This document shows, one piece after another, positions 42,514 to 54,769 of a stretch of DNA of 64,000 bases. Each line of letters opens with the position of its first letter. Within the stretch, counting starts at the first letter, position 1. Position numbers and translations under genes: made by a program. Below the pieces are notes generated by a model. It was not told where the DNA came from, did not search any database, and was given only the letters and a program-made list of their open reading frames with translations. The DNA comes from Spirochaetota bacterium (GTDB lineage Bacteria > Spirochaetota > UBA12135 > COTS27 > JAFLEE01): the NCBI GenBank assembly GCA_017302015.1, contig JAFLEE010000010.1, positions 1 through 64,000 of the forward strand, read 5' to 3'.

Positions 42514-43073
42514 TCGACCCCGGCCATGCCCAACGCCTCATCGTCATCACCGCGCCCTCCGGGGCCGGCAAGTCCACGCTGATCCGCCGCCTCATGAACG
42601 AAGACCCGAACCTCGTCTTTTCCGTCTCCCACACCACCCGCGCCCCGCGCCCCGGCGAGGTCGACGGGCGCGACTACCATTTCGTGGGCGAAGCCGAGTT
42701 CGACCGCCTCGTCGCCGCCGACGGCTTCCTCGAATGGGCCGAGGTCCACGGCCGCCGCTACGGCACGGCCCGCGAAGAGATCGCCCGGTTGCTGGCCACC
42801 GGCAAGCGCGTGCTCCTCGACATCGACGTCCAGGGCGGGCTGAGGCTCCAATCGCTGCTTTCGGCCCTCTTCATCTTCATCGCCGTCGACGGCCCCGAGA
42901 CCCTGCGCCAGCGGCTCATGGGCCGGGCCACCGACGACCCCGAAGTCATCCGCCGCCGCGTGGCCAACGCCACGCGCGAACTCGAGGCCGGGAAATCCTG
43001 GCCCCATATCGTCGTCAACCGCCAACTCGACCAGGCCTACGCCGACCTGCGAGCCCTCATCTATCCCGCCTGA
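42510..43073 (+). CDS. gmk: Guanylate kinase
   Basis: A 187-residue kinase (family about 190-207) that phosphorylates GMP to GDP. The P-loop is APSGAGKSTLIRRL (here Ala replaces the usual Gly at the first position), followed by VFSVSHTTRAPRPGEVDGRDYHFV, the GMP-binding region, and VLLDIDVQGG. The GTG start at 42510 overlaps the secF stop as GTGA, so the gene is coupled to secF. The rpoZ-like gene lies 19 bases downstream, a common gmk-rpoZ pairing. Confidence 0.94.
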   Translation: MIDPGHAQRLIVITAPSGAGKSTLIRRLMNEDPNLVFSVSHTTRAPRPGEVDGRDYHFVGEAEFDRLVAADGFLEWAEVHGRRYGTAREEIARLLATGKRVLLDIDVQGGLRLQSLLSALFIFIAVDGPETLRQRLMGRATDDPEVIRRRVANATRELEAGKSWPHIVVNRQLDQAYADLRALIYPA

Positions 43074-43092
43074 AGCCCCCCCGGAGAACCCC

Positions 43093-43428
43093 ATGGCCGA
43101 AAAGAAAAGCGAAATGCATTTTTCCCTCAAGCGCCTGCTCGATTTCGAGGGCAATCGCTACGAACTGGCCCGGGCCTGCATGGAATACGCCAAGAAAGTG
43201 CGCTATCTCCAGCCCGAAGACTACCACTCCACCGGCGAGAAAGACGCCCTGGTGGCCATGCGCAGCGTGCTCGACGCCAACATCAAGTACACCCTCGATC
43301 CCGTCAACCGCGAAGAGATCATCGAGTTCGAAGATTTCGACAATATGCCCCAGCGCCAGGTCCCGCCGACCCTGACCCTCGGCGACGAAGACGAAGACGA
43401 GGAAGAAGACGAACCCAAGAAGAAATGA
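43093..43428 (+). CDS. rpoZ: RNA polymerase omega subunit-like protein
   Basis: A 111-residue protein. The segment FEGNRYELARACMEYAKKVRYL resembles the omega signature (N-R-F-E-L-x-x-x-A-x-x-R-A-R-x-L), and LVAMRSVLDANIKY aligns with its second helix. Position directly after gmk supports the call. It ends in a very acidic tail (about twelve D/E residues in a row broken by few others) and a KKK end, longer than in most omegas. GGAG precedes the ATG. It overlaps the likely miaA start. Confidence 0.7.
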   Translation: MAEKKSEMHFSLKRLLDFEGNRYELARACMEYAKKVRYLQPEDYHSTGEKDALVAMRSVLDANIKYTLDPVNREEIIEFEDFDNMPQRQVPPTLTLGDEDEDEEEDEPKKK

Positions 43429-44431
43429 GCCCCCGGCGGTCCTGGGCCTCGCCGGCCCGACCGCCTGCGGCAAGACCGAGTTGGCCCACGCCCTCTGGCG
43501 GCCGGGGGAACATCTCCTCAACGCCGATTCCCGCCAGGTCTACCGGGGGATGGACATCGCCACGGCCAAGCCCACCCGCGCCGAGCGCCTCGCCTACCCC
43601 TGGGAACTCCTCGATCTGAGGGATCCCCGCGAACCGTTCACCGCCAAAGACTGGCTCGACGAGGCCTCGGCCGCCTGGGCGGCCGGCGGCGTTTGCTGGG
43701 CCGTGGGGGGCACCTCCTTCTATTTCGACGTCCTGGCCCACGGCCTCTTCGAGCAGGCGGAGATCCCCCCGGGGGCCCGCGAGCGCCTCGCCGTGTTGAT
43801 GGGGCGGGGCCTGGCGGCGCTGCGCGATGAGGTCGTCCGCCGCGACCCCGAATACGCCCAGGGCGCTGACCTCCAGAATCCCCGTCGCCTCGAGCGGGCC
43901 TTCCTCGCCATGGAAGTCTCCGGCCGGAAATACAGCGAGCTCCGCCTGGAGCGCCGGGCTCCCCCTATCCGGCTGCGCATGGCGGTCCTGTTCCTGCCGC
44001 GAAAAACCATTTACAATCGCATCGAGGCCCGGGTCGCGGCCATGCTCGCCGGGGGCCTGCTCGACGAGACGCGGGCGCTCCTGAAAAGCGGGGTCCCCGA
44101 GTCGGCCCCGGCCATGACGGGCATCGGGTACGCCGAAGCCGCAGGGCATCTAGCCGGGCGCTTGGCACTCGGCGAGGTGCGCGAGCGGATGGTCCTTCGC
44201 ACTCGGCAATTCGCCCGCCGGCAGGTCGGGGCCTTCCGCCGATTCCAGGGAGCGACCTTCGTCGACCTTTCGGGGGCCCCGCCCGGCTCCGATGCGGAAG
44301 ACGCTTGGTTCTACCGCCTCCCCTTGGCCGTTCGGGGCGAACCGATCCCCGAGGGCGGGGCCCGGCTGCCCGCCGAAACCCGCCCCGCCGAAGCGCTCAG
44401 ACAAATGATGGAGGAGACCCATGCCGCTTAA
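43425..44431 (+). CDS. miaA: tRNA dimethylallyltransferase, apparent frameshift at the 5' end
   Basis: This enzyme adds a dimethylallyl group to A37 of tRNAs reading UNN codons. The coding frame reads VLGLAGPTACGKTELAHALW (P-loop), LLNADSRQVYRGMDIATAKP, AVGGTSFYFDVLAHGL, ERAFLAMEVSGRKYSEL and GIGYAEAAGHLAGR. All fit MiaA, although the C-terminus is compact. The natural start, ATG 43425 overlapping the rpoZ stop, is in another frame. One additional C in the five-C run at 43430-43434 would join them and give MSPPAVLGLAGPTACGKT. In the sequence as given, only CTG 43442 or later codons could start this frame, and an ATG at 43481 would lose the P-loop. Confidence 0.85.
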
Positions 44432-45476
44432 AGTGATCATCATGGCCGGGGGGCGCGGCGAGCGCTTCTGGCCCCGCAGCCGGCGCGCGCGCCCGAAGCA
44501 ATTCGCCCGCATCATCTCCGACGAGACGATGCTCCTCGAGACCATGAAGCGGTTCGCGGGCCTCGTGCCAGTGGGCGATATCTTCGTCTCCATCGGGGCC
44601 TCTCAGGTCTCGGCGGCGCTGGCCGCGGCGCCGGGGCTGACCGAGGCGAACCTCATCATCGAGCCCATGGCCCGCGATACCGCCGCCGCCGTCGCCCTAG
44701 CCACCCTGGCCGCGCCGGTGGACGACGATGACGTGCTCTATTTCGCCCCGGCCGACCACCATATCGCCGACCGAGGCGCCTTCCAGGCCGATATCCGCCG
44801 CGCCGCCGACACCGTGGTGCGCGAGGGGGCCATGACCGTGCTGGGCATCCGCCCCACCCATGCGGCCACCGATTTCGGCTACGTGCGCGTGGCCTCCGCG
44901 GCGTCCGGGGCCTGCCCGGTCGAGGCCTTCCGCGAGAAGCCCGATGCGCCCACCGCGGCCTCCTACCTCGCCGCCGGCAATTACCTCTGGAACGCCGGCA
45001 TGTTCCTCTTCACGCGCCGCATCCTCACCGATCTGCTCGAGCGCCACGCCCCCGAGCACCTCTCCAAGATCCGGGAGTACCTGGCCCGCAAGGGCGCCGA
45101 CCCGAAGGGCGCCGAGGCCGTCTTCGCCTCCATCCCGCGCATCTCCTTCGACTACGCCATCGCCGAGAAGGCCGAGAAGATCTTCTGCGTGCCCGCCGCC
45201 TTCCCGTGGGACGACGTGGGCAGCTGGGGCGCGGTCTCCCGCCTGCGGCCCCACGACGAGGGCGGCAACGTGGTCGAGGGCGAGGTCGTCCACCAGGGCA
45301 GCCGCAATTGCGTGGTGCTCTCCAACCGCAGCGACCTCACCGTGGTCCTCAACCACGTCAGCGACCTGAACGTCGTCGTCGAAGACGGCGTGGTCTACGT
45401 CTCCTCCCGCGCCGAGGAGGGCCGGGTGAAGGAACTCCTGAAAACCCTCGAAACCCGCAAGCCCTCGCTCCTGTAG
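44421..45476 (+). CDS. manC: Mannose-1-phosphate guanylyltransferase
   Basis: A 351-residue single-domain nucleotidyltransferase that makes GDP-mannose from GTP and mannose 1-phosphate. The signature IIMAGGRGERFWPRSRRARP and KQF opens the protein. ALATLAA and LYFAPADHHI, the VEAFREKPD segment, YLWNAGMFLF and FPWDDVGSWGAV all follow the family. The isomerase domain of bifunctional ManC/AlgA is absent. GGAGGAGA precedes the ATG, which overlaps the end of miaA by 11 bases. GDP-mannose would serve glycan or lipopolysaccharide synthesis. Confidence 0.92.
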   Translation: MPLKVIIMAGGRGERFWPRSRRARPKQFARIISDETMLLETMKRFAGLVPVGDIFVSIGASQVSAALAAAPGLTEANLIIEPMARDTAAAVALATLAAPVDDDDVLYFAPADHHIADRGAFQADIRRAADTVVREGAMTVLGIRPTHAATDFGYVRVASAASGACPVEAFREKPDAPTAASYLAAGNYLWNAGMFLFTRRILTDLLERHAPEHLSKIREYLARKGADPKGAEAVFASIPRISFDYAIAEKAEKIFCVPAAFPWDDVGSWGAVSRLRPHDEGGNVVEGEVVHQGSRNCVVLSNRSDLTVVLNHVSDLNVVVEDGVVYVSSRAEEGRVKELLKTLETRKPSLL

Positions 45477-45482
45477 GCCCCC

Positions 45483-46447
<965 letters not shown>

Positions 46448-46448
<1 letters not shown>

Positions 46449-46469
46449 AGGGCCCGGGTGGGGCCCCTT
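46448..46469. terminator. Bidirectional hairpin between moxR and nadK
   Basis: AAGGG (46448-46452) pairs with CCCTT (46465-46469), and CCC (46453-46455) with GGG (46461-46463), with C64 bulged, around a GGGTG loop. The hairpin fills the 19-base gap between convergent stop codons. There is no long U-tract on either side. Confidence 0.45.
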
Positions 46470-47292
46470 ACATCCCCCACTTCATCTTGACCCGCAGGAT
46501 GTCGTAATAGCATTCCTTCGCCGGTTTCAGTAGTTTCAGTTTTTCCTTGGCGAGGCGGCAGACGACGGTTTCGCCGTCCTCTAGGGCCAGTCGCAGGTTG
46601 CCGTCGACCAGCAGCACCGCCCCTTCACCGGCGTTGCGGGGCCGGCAGGCGATCTCGATATCGTGGTGGGCGGGGATGACGATGGGCTTCACCGTGAGCG
46701 AATGGGGGCAGATCGGGTTGAGGATGAGGGCCGAGGTGGCGGGATGGAGGATCGGTCCCCCGGCGGCGAGGTTATAGGCCGTCGAGCCCGTGGGGGTGGC
46801 GACCATGATGCCGTCCCCGCGGAAATCGGGCAGGGGGTGGCCCTGGATCCGGGTCGAGAGCGTCATCAGCCGCCCCATCTCGCGGGCCTTGAACGCGGCT
46901 TCATTGAAGGCGTAGAGCGTCTGGCCCCGGGCGGAGAGGGCGAGCACCGGCCGCTCATCCAGCACGAAGGCCTCGGGGTTCCCCGAGGCGTAACCGTCGA
47001 GGAGCGCGAGCACTTCCTCGTCGTGGACCGTGTTGATGAACGAGAGGGTCCCGAAGTTCACGGGCAGCACGGGGCGGGAGAGGTTCTCCAATTGGGAGAG
47101 GGTGGAGAGGGCGGTGCCGTCCCCCCCGACGATCACGAGGATTTCCGCGGCGCGGATGGCCTCCCGGTCCTCCCGTTCGAAGGGGAATCGGCCCACGGTC
47201 TTGAAGGGCCGCCCGCGCTCCGTGAGGCCCCGGGCCATGCGGGCGACGGCGGCCTCGCATTTCTTGTCCTGGTTCATGACGATGGTGATCAT
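46468..47292 (-). CDS. nadK: NAD kinase
   Basis: A 274-residue kinase (family about 290) that makes NADP from NAD and ATP. The G-G-D-G-T motif is in ILVIVGGDGTALS, N-E in YAFNEAAFKAR, and the long signature is DGIMVATPTGSTAYNLAAGG. The family usually has N-x-G-x-L-G-F-L after the first motif; here it is NFGTLSFI. ATG 47292 starts the conserved fold. The gene is convergent with moxR. The 551-residue unknown gene lies directly upstream on the same strand, 21 bases away. Confidence 0.93.
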   Translation of the reverse strand: MITIVMNQDKKCEAAVARMARGLTERGRPFKTVGRFPFEREDREAIRAAEILVIVGGDGTALSTLSQLENLSRPVLPVNFGTLSFINTVHDEEVLALLDGYASGNPEAFVLDERPVLALSARGQTLYAFNEAAFKAREMGRLMTLSTRIQGHPLPDFRGDGIMVATPTGSTAYNLAAGGPILHPATSALILNPICPHSLTVKPIVIPAHHDIEIACRPRNAGEGAVLLVDGNLRLALEDGETVVCRLAKEKLKLLKPAKECYYDILRVKMKWGM

Positions 47293-47313
47293 GGGTTTCC
47301 TGTTCTCGCCCGC

Positions 47314-48969
47314 CTACAATTTGCCCATCAGGCGCCGCGCCCGGGCCCAACCCAGGGAATGCACGGAGCGCAGCGGACGCAGCAAACTCCTCGGCAGGGC
47401 GGCGCTATCCACGTGCACCAAGTATACCCCGTTTCGGTTGAGCGCCTGCACCATGGATTCCGAGGGCGGGGCGTCATGGATCCAGGTGACCGCGCTTCCC
47501 GCCGCGCCCTGGGCGAGGCTCCACAGCAGGCGTTCGGCATCGTTGAGGCCGGGGAACGGGGCGCTCGGGTCCTCCAGGAAGGGGTCGGGGGGAAGCGCCG
47601 CGGCGGTGGTGAACCCGAAGGCCCCGAAGGAGAGGCGGGCATCCCGTGGAAAGGCCTCCTCGGAAACCGGATGGGTGGCGTAGAACGCCAGATGCCCGTC
47701 CCGCGGCATCCGCGCCGCCTGGATGCCCTTCCAGGGATATTGGAAACCCGCCGTCGCCTCGAACACGAGGACGAGGCGCAGGGGATCGCCGAGGGTCACG
47801 GGCGCTCCCCGCAGCCGCGCATGGGCGAGCAGGGCCCTCAGGCGCCGCCTGAGGGAGACCGCGGCTCCCGCCTTGTTCCGGCGGATCAGGGGGATGCGCT
47901 TCGACTTCCATCTTTTGAGTTGGGCCGCCAAGGGGCGATGGGGCGCCGGGCTCGCTCCGCCTTCCGGGGGCGGCCGCAAGGGATGGGAAGCCTGCCCGAA
48001 AAAATCCGCGCCCAATTCCAGGGTCGGCGTCTCCCCGGGCGGCCCCTGGCGGAAATAACGCGTGGCGAGCTTGTAGAGTTGCCAGGAGAAGGCCGGGTTC
48101 GTCAATTCCTGGGCCGCCTGCATGATTTCGCCGAGACCGGGGACCAACCGGTGGTGCAGCGCGCACAGCGCCCCCAATCTCCGTGAGAAGAGGGGCGGGG
48201 GGCTGTCGGCGCTATTGGCGGGGGCATGCCCGCGGGCCTCCCGCACCAATTGGGAAAGGGCCCCGATCCGGTCGAAACGGCTTCCCGTCCCCGCATCCAA
48301 ATGGTCGACCCACCGCGAGACGACATAGGGAATTTCTGATGAGATCCATTTGATGGACGCGGGATGGCTGCGGTAGAGGCGCACCACCGGCCCGGGGGAG
48401 GTGGCGGGGACGGGGGTTTCAGGGCCCTTGAGCGCCGCCAGCACCTCCTCCGCCTGGTCCCATTCGCACAGGAAGAGCACGCGTTTTCCGCCGCCCGCCG
48501 CTTCCCGGAGTTTCGCCGCGGACCTTTGGGCAGAGCGCGGGTCGATGTCCCTGCGGCGGGCCTTGGGGTGCGCCGCGCGCCAGACCTCCCGGAACCGGTC
48601 GAGCCCGAGGCGCAGCACGGGTTCGTCGTCGGCGAAAAAGAGGGCCTCGTCGGCCTCGGTCTCCAGGTCGTGGTCCGTGAAGACGATGGGGATCTCCATG
48701 GCGAGGGCGGTCTGCATCCCCAGGGCGAACGGGTCCGAGGGATCGAAGGGGAGCAGATAATAGAGGTCCCGTTGGGATTCCTCGACGGTGAGCACTTGGA
48801 AGGTCGGCAGCTGGCTCGCGGCTTCCAGGGCCTTCTCCCGAAGGAACCGCGGCCACGCGATGGCGAGCACGTCGTATTTCCCGCTGCGCAGGGCCTCCCA
48901 GACCCACTCGGCGAAGCGCAGCTTCTGCCGCAGCACCGGCACGATCTCGATGGAATCCAGGCGAAGCAA
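47314..48969 (-). CDS. Large protein of unknown function paired with an AAA+ gene
   Basis: A 551-residue protein that I cannot assign with confidence. The N-terminal third alternates strands and helices: VWEALRSGKYDVLAIAWPRF, YYLLPFDPSDPFALGMQTAL, then IPIVFTDHD. This weakly recalls ChaN/TraB/erythromycin-esterase-like proteins such as DUF5682, which occur next to MoxR-type ATPases. That is a guess from pattern. No membrane helix or signal peptide is present; the C-terminal half is rich in Arg, Ala and Pro. Start TTG 48969 is the only option in frame, 12 bases after the AAA+ stop, with no good ribosome-binding site, so translation may depend on coupling. nadK follows. Confidence 0.5.
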   Translation of the reverse strand: MLRLDSIEIVPVLRQKLRFAEWVWEALRSGKYDVLAIAWPRFLREKALEAASQLPTFQVLTVEESQRDLYYLLPFDPSDPFALGMQTALAMEIPIVFTDHDLETEADEALFFADDEPVLRLGLDRFREVWRAAHPKARRRDIDPRSAQRSAAKLREAAGGGKRVLFLCEWDQAEEVLAALKGPETPVPATSPGPVVRLYRSHPASIKWISSEIPYVVSRWVDHLDAGTGSRFDRIGALSQLVREARGHAPANSADSPPPLFSRRLGALCALHHRLVPGLGEIMQAAQELTNPAFSWQLYKLATRYFRQGPPGETPTLELGADFFGQASHPLRPPPEGGASPAPHRPLAAQLKRWKSKRIPLIRRNKAGAAVSLRRRLRALLAHARLRGAPVTLGDPLRLVLVFEATAGFQYPWKGIQAARMPRDGHLAFYATHPVSEEAFPRDARLSFGAFGFTTAAALPPDPFLEDPSAPFPGLNDAERLLWSLAQGAAGSAVTWIHDAPPSESMVQALNRNGVYLVHVDSAALPRSLLRPLRSVHSLGWARARRLMGKL

Positions 48970-48981
48970 GGGGAGGGCGCG

Positions 48982-49812
48982 CTAGGCTTTCGGGTCGATC
49001 GCTTCCGCGCGGGCGTGGGCTTTGAGGCTGGCCTGGAAGGCCCGCTCCAGGGGAAGCCCCTCGTGGGCCGCGATGCGCCGAGTGAAATCGAGCAGGTGCA
49101 GGCCTTCGCGCACCGAGACGTGCTCGCGGCTATGGCGCACGTAGGCGGCCACGAGTTCCACCAGGCGCTGGTCTTCCATGCCGCTGCGCTCCCGCAGCAC
49201 CGCCTCGAGGTCGTCGCCGGCGGGCATTTCCAGGCGCAGCCGGGGCGCGAGGCGGGCATGGATGAAGTCGGGGACGTGGTGGATGAGGCTCCCCTCGTTG
49301 ATCGTGGCGCAGAGGCGGAACCCGGGCTTGGGCCTCAGGCGCAGGCCCAGGGAAGGCACATCCAGCCATTGCCGCTCATCCAAGAGCGGGGCGACGAGGG
49401 ACCAGCAGCGCTCCGAGAGCCTGCCGGCGTCTTTCAAGACCACGGCCGCGCCGGTCAAGAGCGCGCTCACCAGGGGCGAGGCTTGGAAGAGTTTCCCCTT
49501 CCCCCCATCGATGAGCAGGCTCAGGGTCAGGGAGGTGGCCGTCATGGAGGTATCGCAATTCTGGAGGTGGACCGGCATCTTGAAGATGGTGCGGGCCGTG
49601 TGGACGGCGAGGGTGCACTTTCCGATCCCCGATTTCCCGGAGATGGACGGGCACATGGGGGGGGCGCTATCCGGGGCATCCCAAGCGGCCGCGAGGAGCC
49701 GCACGGGTTCCGTGTCGCCGATCCACGACCAAACCTCGTCCAGGGGGGGCGAGAGCCGAATTTTGAGGCCTTCTAGACCCGGATAGGACTGAATTCCTCT
49801 TGAAGATGCCAT
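48982..49812 (-). CDS. MoxR-like AAA+ protein with degenerate Walker motifs
   Basis: A 276-residue AAA+ fold protein. The phosphate loop at residues 59-66 reads GKSGIGKC, with cysteine where threonine or serine normally binds magnesium. The Walker B position is VVLKDAGRLSERCWSLV (about 124-140), with alanine (A129) in place of the catalytic glutamate after D128; MoxR proteins have D-E-I-N there. Sensor 1 is present (LCATINEGSLIHHVPDFIHA). The protein may bind nucleotide without hydrolysing it. It is the first gene of a two-gene unit with the 551-residue partner. It has a near-consensus promoter whose -10 box lies five bases before the ATG. Confidence 0.7.
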   Translation of the reverse strand: MASSRGIQSYPGLEGLKIRLSPPLDEVWSWIGDTEPVRLLAAAWDAPDSAPPMCPSISGKSGIGKCTLAVHTARTIFKMPVHLQNCDTSMTATSLTLSLLIDGGKGKLFQASPLVSALLTGAAVVLKDAGRLSERCWSLVAPLLDERQWLDVPSLGLRLRPKPGFRLCATINEGSLIHHVPDFIHARLAPRLRLEMPAGDDLEAVLRERSGMEDQRLVELVAAYVRHSREHVSVREGLHLLDFTRRIAAHEGLPLERAFQASLKAHARAEAIDPKA

Positions 49813-49817
49813 TTTTC

Positions 49818-49846
49818 ATTATAGGATGGAAGCGCAGGCCCTCCAA
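49818..49846 (-). promoter_or_regulatory. Leaderless promoter of the degenerate AAA+ gene
   Basis: Minus-strand TTGGAG (49846-49841), 17-base spacer, TATAAT (49823-49818), then GAAAA and ATG 49812. The boxes and spacing are good and leave no room for a ribosome-binding site. It is the clearest leaderless example in the window. Confidence 0.65.
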
Positions 49847-49993
49847 CCGGCCCCCACCCCCATTCCGGTTGAAACCCTTCAAAAATCGCAGAATTTTGGT
49901 CTACGCCGGGGTGCCTTCCCCACCGTCAATGCGTTTGCGGGGGAGGAATACCCTCGGAATGCTCAAAAACACCGGAGAACACCGGCTTTTCAG

Positions 49994-50022
49994 TTGACAC
50001 CACTGGGGCCAAAGAGTATACT
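49994..50022 (+). promoter_or_regulatory. Promoter of the str-S10-spc operon
   Basis: TTGACA (49994-49999) is the perfect -35 consensus, the spacer is 17 bases and the -10 is TATACT (50017-50022). Transcription should start near 50029, giving a leader of about 128 bases before rpsL. Such strength fits a ribosomal protein operon. Confidence 0.8.
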
Positions 50023-50028
50023 TCCGCC

Positions 50029-50156
50029 TCTCGAAATCTGGCAACTCAAAGGCGTTCCTTGAATTTTTTGAGTCCGTCAGGCGAGAGAAAGCCTGCCACA
50101 TAGACCCCGAAAGGGGTCGGCAATGAGGAAAGAGAAAGGAACACCCGGGGTAATTC
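50029..50156 (+). promoter_or_regulatory. Structured 5' leader of the ribosomal protein operon
   Basis: The leader holds a perfect GACCCC/GGGGTC stem (50103-50108 with 50113-50118) closed by a GAAA tetraloop. CAGGC/GCCTG pair just upstream, and ACTCAAA/TTTGAGT pair further upstream. GAGGAAAGAGAAAGGA follows the hairpin and is purine-rich before the start. A role in feedback control by a ribosomal protein is possible but not shown. No U-tract follows the last stem, so it is not an ordinary terminator. Confidence 0.45.
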
Positions 50157-50537
50157 ATGCCGACGATTCAACAACTCATTCGCCACGGTCGCAAAAAAAC
50201 AAAGAAGGCGACCAAGTCGCGCGCTCTCATGGCGTGCCCCCAGCGCCGCGGCGTTTGCACGCGCGTGTTCACCATGACGCCCAAGAAGCCGAACTCGGCC
50301 CTGCGGAAAGCCGCGCGCGTGAAACTGACCAACGGCGTCGAGATTACGGCCTATATCCCCGGAATCGGCCACAACCTCCAAGAGCACTCCATCGTCCTCG
50401 TCCGCGGCGGCCGGGTGAAAGACCTTCCGGGCGTCCGCTACCACATCGTGCGCGGCTCCCTCGACTGCCTCGGCGTGGCCGACCGCAAGAAGGGCCGTTC
50501 GCGCTACGGCGCCAAGCGGCCCAAAGACAAGAAATAG
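50157..50537 (+). CDS. rpsL: 30S ribosomal protein S12
   Basis: A 126-residue decoding-centre protein. [20 protein letters not shown] and [11 protein letters not shown] include the lysine associated with streptomycin response in other bacteria (K in TPKKPNSA), and [18 protein letters not shown] carries the second known site. Both are wild-type in sequence. It is the first gene after the strong promoter and leader. Confidence 0.97.
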   Translation: MPTIQQLIRHGRKKTKKATKSRALMACPQRRGVCTRVFTMTPKKPNSALRKAARVKLTNGVEITAYIPGIGHNLQEHSIVLVRGGRVKDLPGVRYHIVRGSLDCLGVADRKKGRSRYGAKRPKDKK

Positions 50538-50583
50538 TCCGAACCGACTCTCTTCTATAAAACAAACAAGAGTTTAAACGAAC

Positions 50584-51054
50584 ATGTCCCGCCGCAAATC
50601 AGCCGATAAACGCGAGATCGCCCCCGATCCCGTCTACAACAGCGAATTGGTGAGCCGCTTCATCAACCGCCTCATGCTCGACGGCAAGAAGGGCAACGCC
50701 GAGAAGATCTTCTACGGCGCCCTCGACTCCATCAAAGAGAAGACCCAGCAAGAGGGCATCGAGATCTTCCAGAAGGCCATCGACAACGCCAAGCCCCAGG
50801 TCGAAGTCAAGAGCCGCCGCGTCGGGGGCGCGACCTACCAGGTCCCCGTCGAGGTCAATCCCGACCGCCAGCGGTCCCTGGCCCTGCGCTGGCTCATCGA
50901 GATCAGCCGCACCCGCAGCGAGCGCGGCATGACCGCCAAACTCGCCGCCGAACTCATGGACGCCGCCAATAACCAGGGCGGCACCATCAAGAAGCGCGAA
51001 GACGTCTTCCGCATGGCCGAAGCCAATAAGGCCTTCGCCCATTACCGCTGGTAA
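50584..51054 (+). CDS. rpsG: 30S ribosomal protein S7
   Basis: A 156-residue 16S rRNA head-domain organiser. [39 protein letters not shown] and [12 protein letters not shown] are characteristic. In E. coli S7 represses its own operon through the S12-S7 spacer; the spacer here is only 46 bases with a run of A and T, and I see no similar structure. fusA begins 20 bases later. Confidence 0.97.
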   Translation: MSRRKSADKREIAPDPVYNSELVSRFINRLMLDGKKGNAEKIFYGALDSIKEKTQQEGIEIFQKAIDNAKPQVEVKSRRVGGATYQVPVEVNPDRQRSLALRWLIEISRTRSERGMTAKLAAELMDAANNQGGTIKKREDVFRMAEANKAFAHYRW

Positions 51055-51074
51055 TCCAGAAAACGAGTACTGCC

Positions 51075-53198
<2,124 letters not shown>

Positions 53199-53223
53199 GC
53201 AAGCACATCATCAGGAGAGATCC

Positions 53224-54414
<1,191 letters not shown>

Positions 54415-54451
54415 ACTCTCCACGTTCGTAATCGAATAAGGTTGGCATGCA

Positions 54452-54760
54452 ATGGCGGGACAGCGGGTTCGGATCAAACTAAAGTCGTTCGACAGCAAAG
54501 CGATCGACGTCTCGGCTCAAACGATCGTCGACTCGGCGAAGCGGAGCGGGGCGAAGATCGCCGGGCCCATCCCCTTGCCGACGCGCATCCGGAAGGTCAC
54601 GGTGAACCGCTCGGTTCACGTGCACGTCACCTCCCGGGAGCAGTTCGAGATGCGGACATACAAGCGCATGATCGATATCTATGATACCACCGCGGAAACG
54701 ATGAACAGCCTCATGAACATCGAACTCCCGGCCGGTGTCTACATCGAGATCAAGCAATAA
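54452..54760 (+). CDS. rpsJ: 30S ribosomal protein S10
   Basis: A 102-residue protein. RVRIKLKSFDSKAIDVSA, GAKIAGPIPLPTRIRKVTV and EMRTYKRMIDIYDTTAETMN match S10, which also acts as NusE in antitermination. It follows tuf by 37 bases, so the str and S10 clusters are joined in one unit. Confidence 0.96.
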   Translation: MAGQRVRIKLKSFDSKAIDVSAQTIVDSAKRSGAKIAGPIPLPTRIRKVTVNRSVHVHVTSREQFEMRTYKRMIDIYDTTAETMNSLMNIELPAGVYIEIKQ

Positions 54761-54769
54761 GGGATCGCC

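Noticed and set aside
47311-47320. TACAAT on the plus strand near 47311
   Set aside because: It is the reverse complement of the end of the 551-residue gene (TTG TAG). No plus-strand gene starts there.
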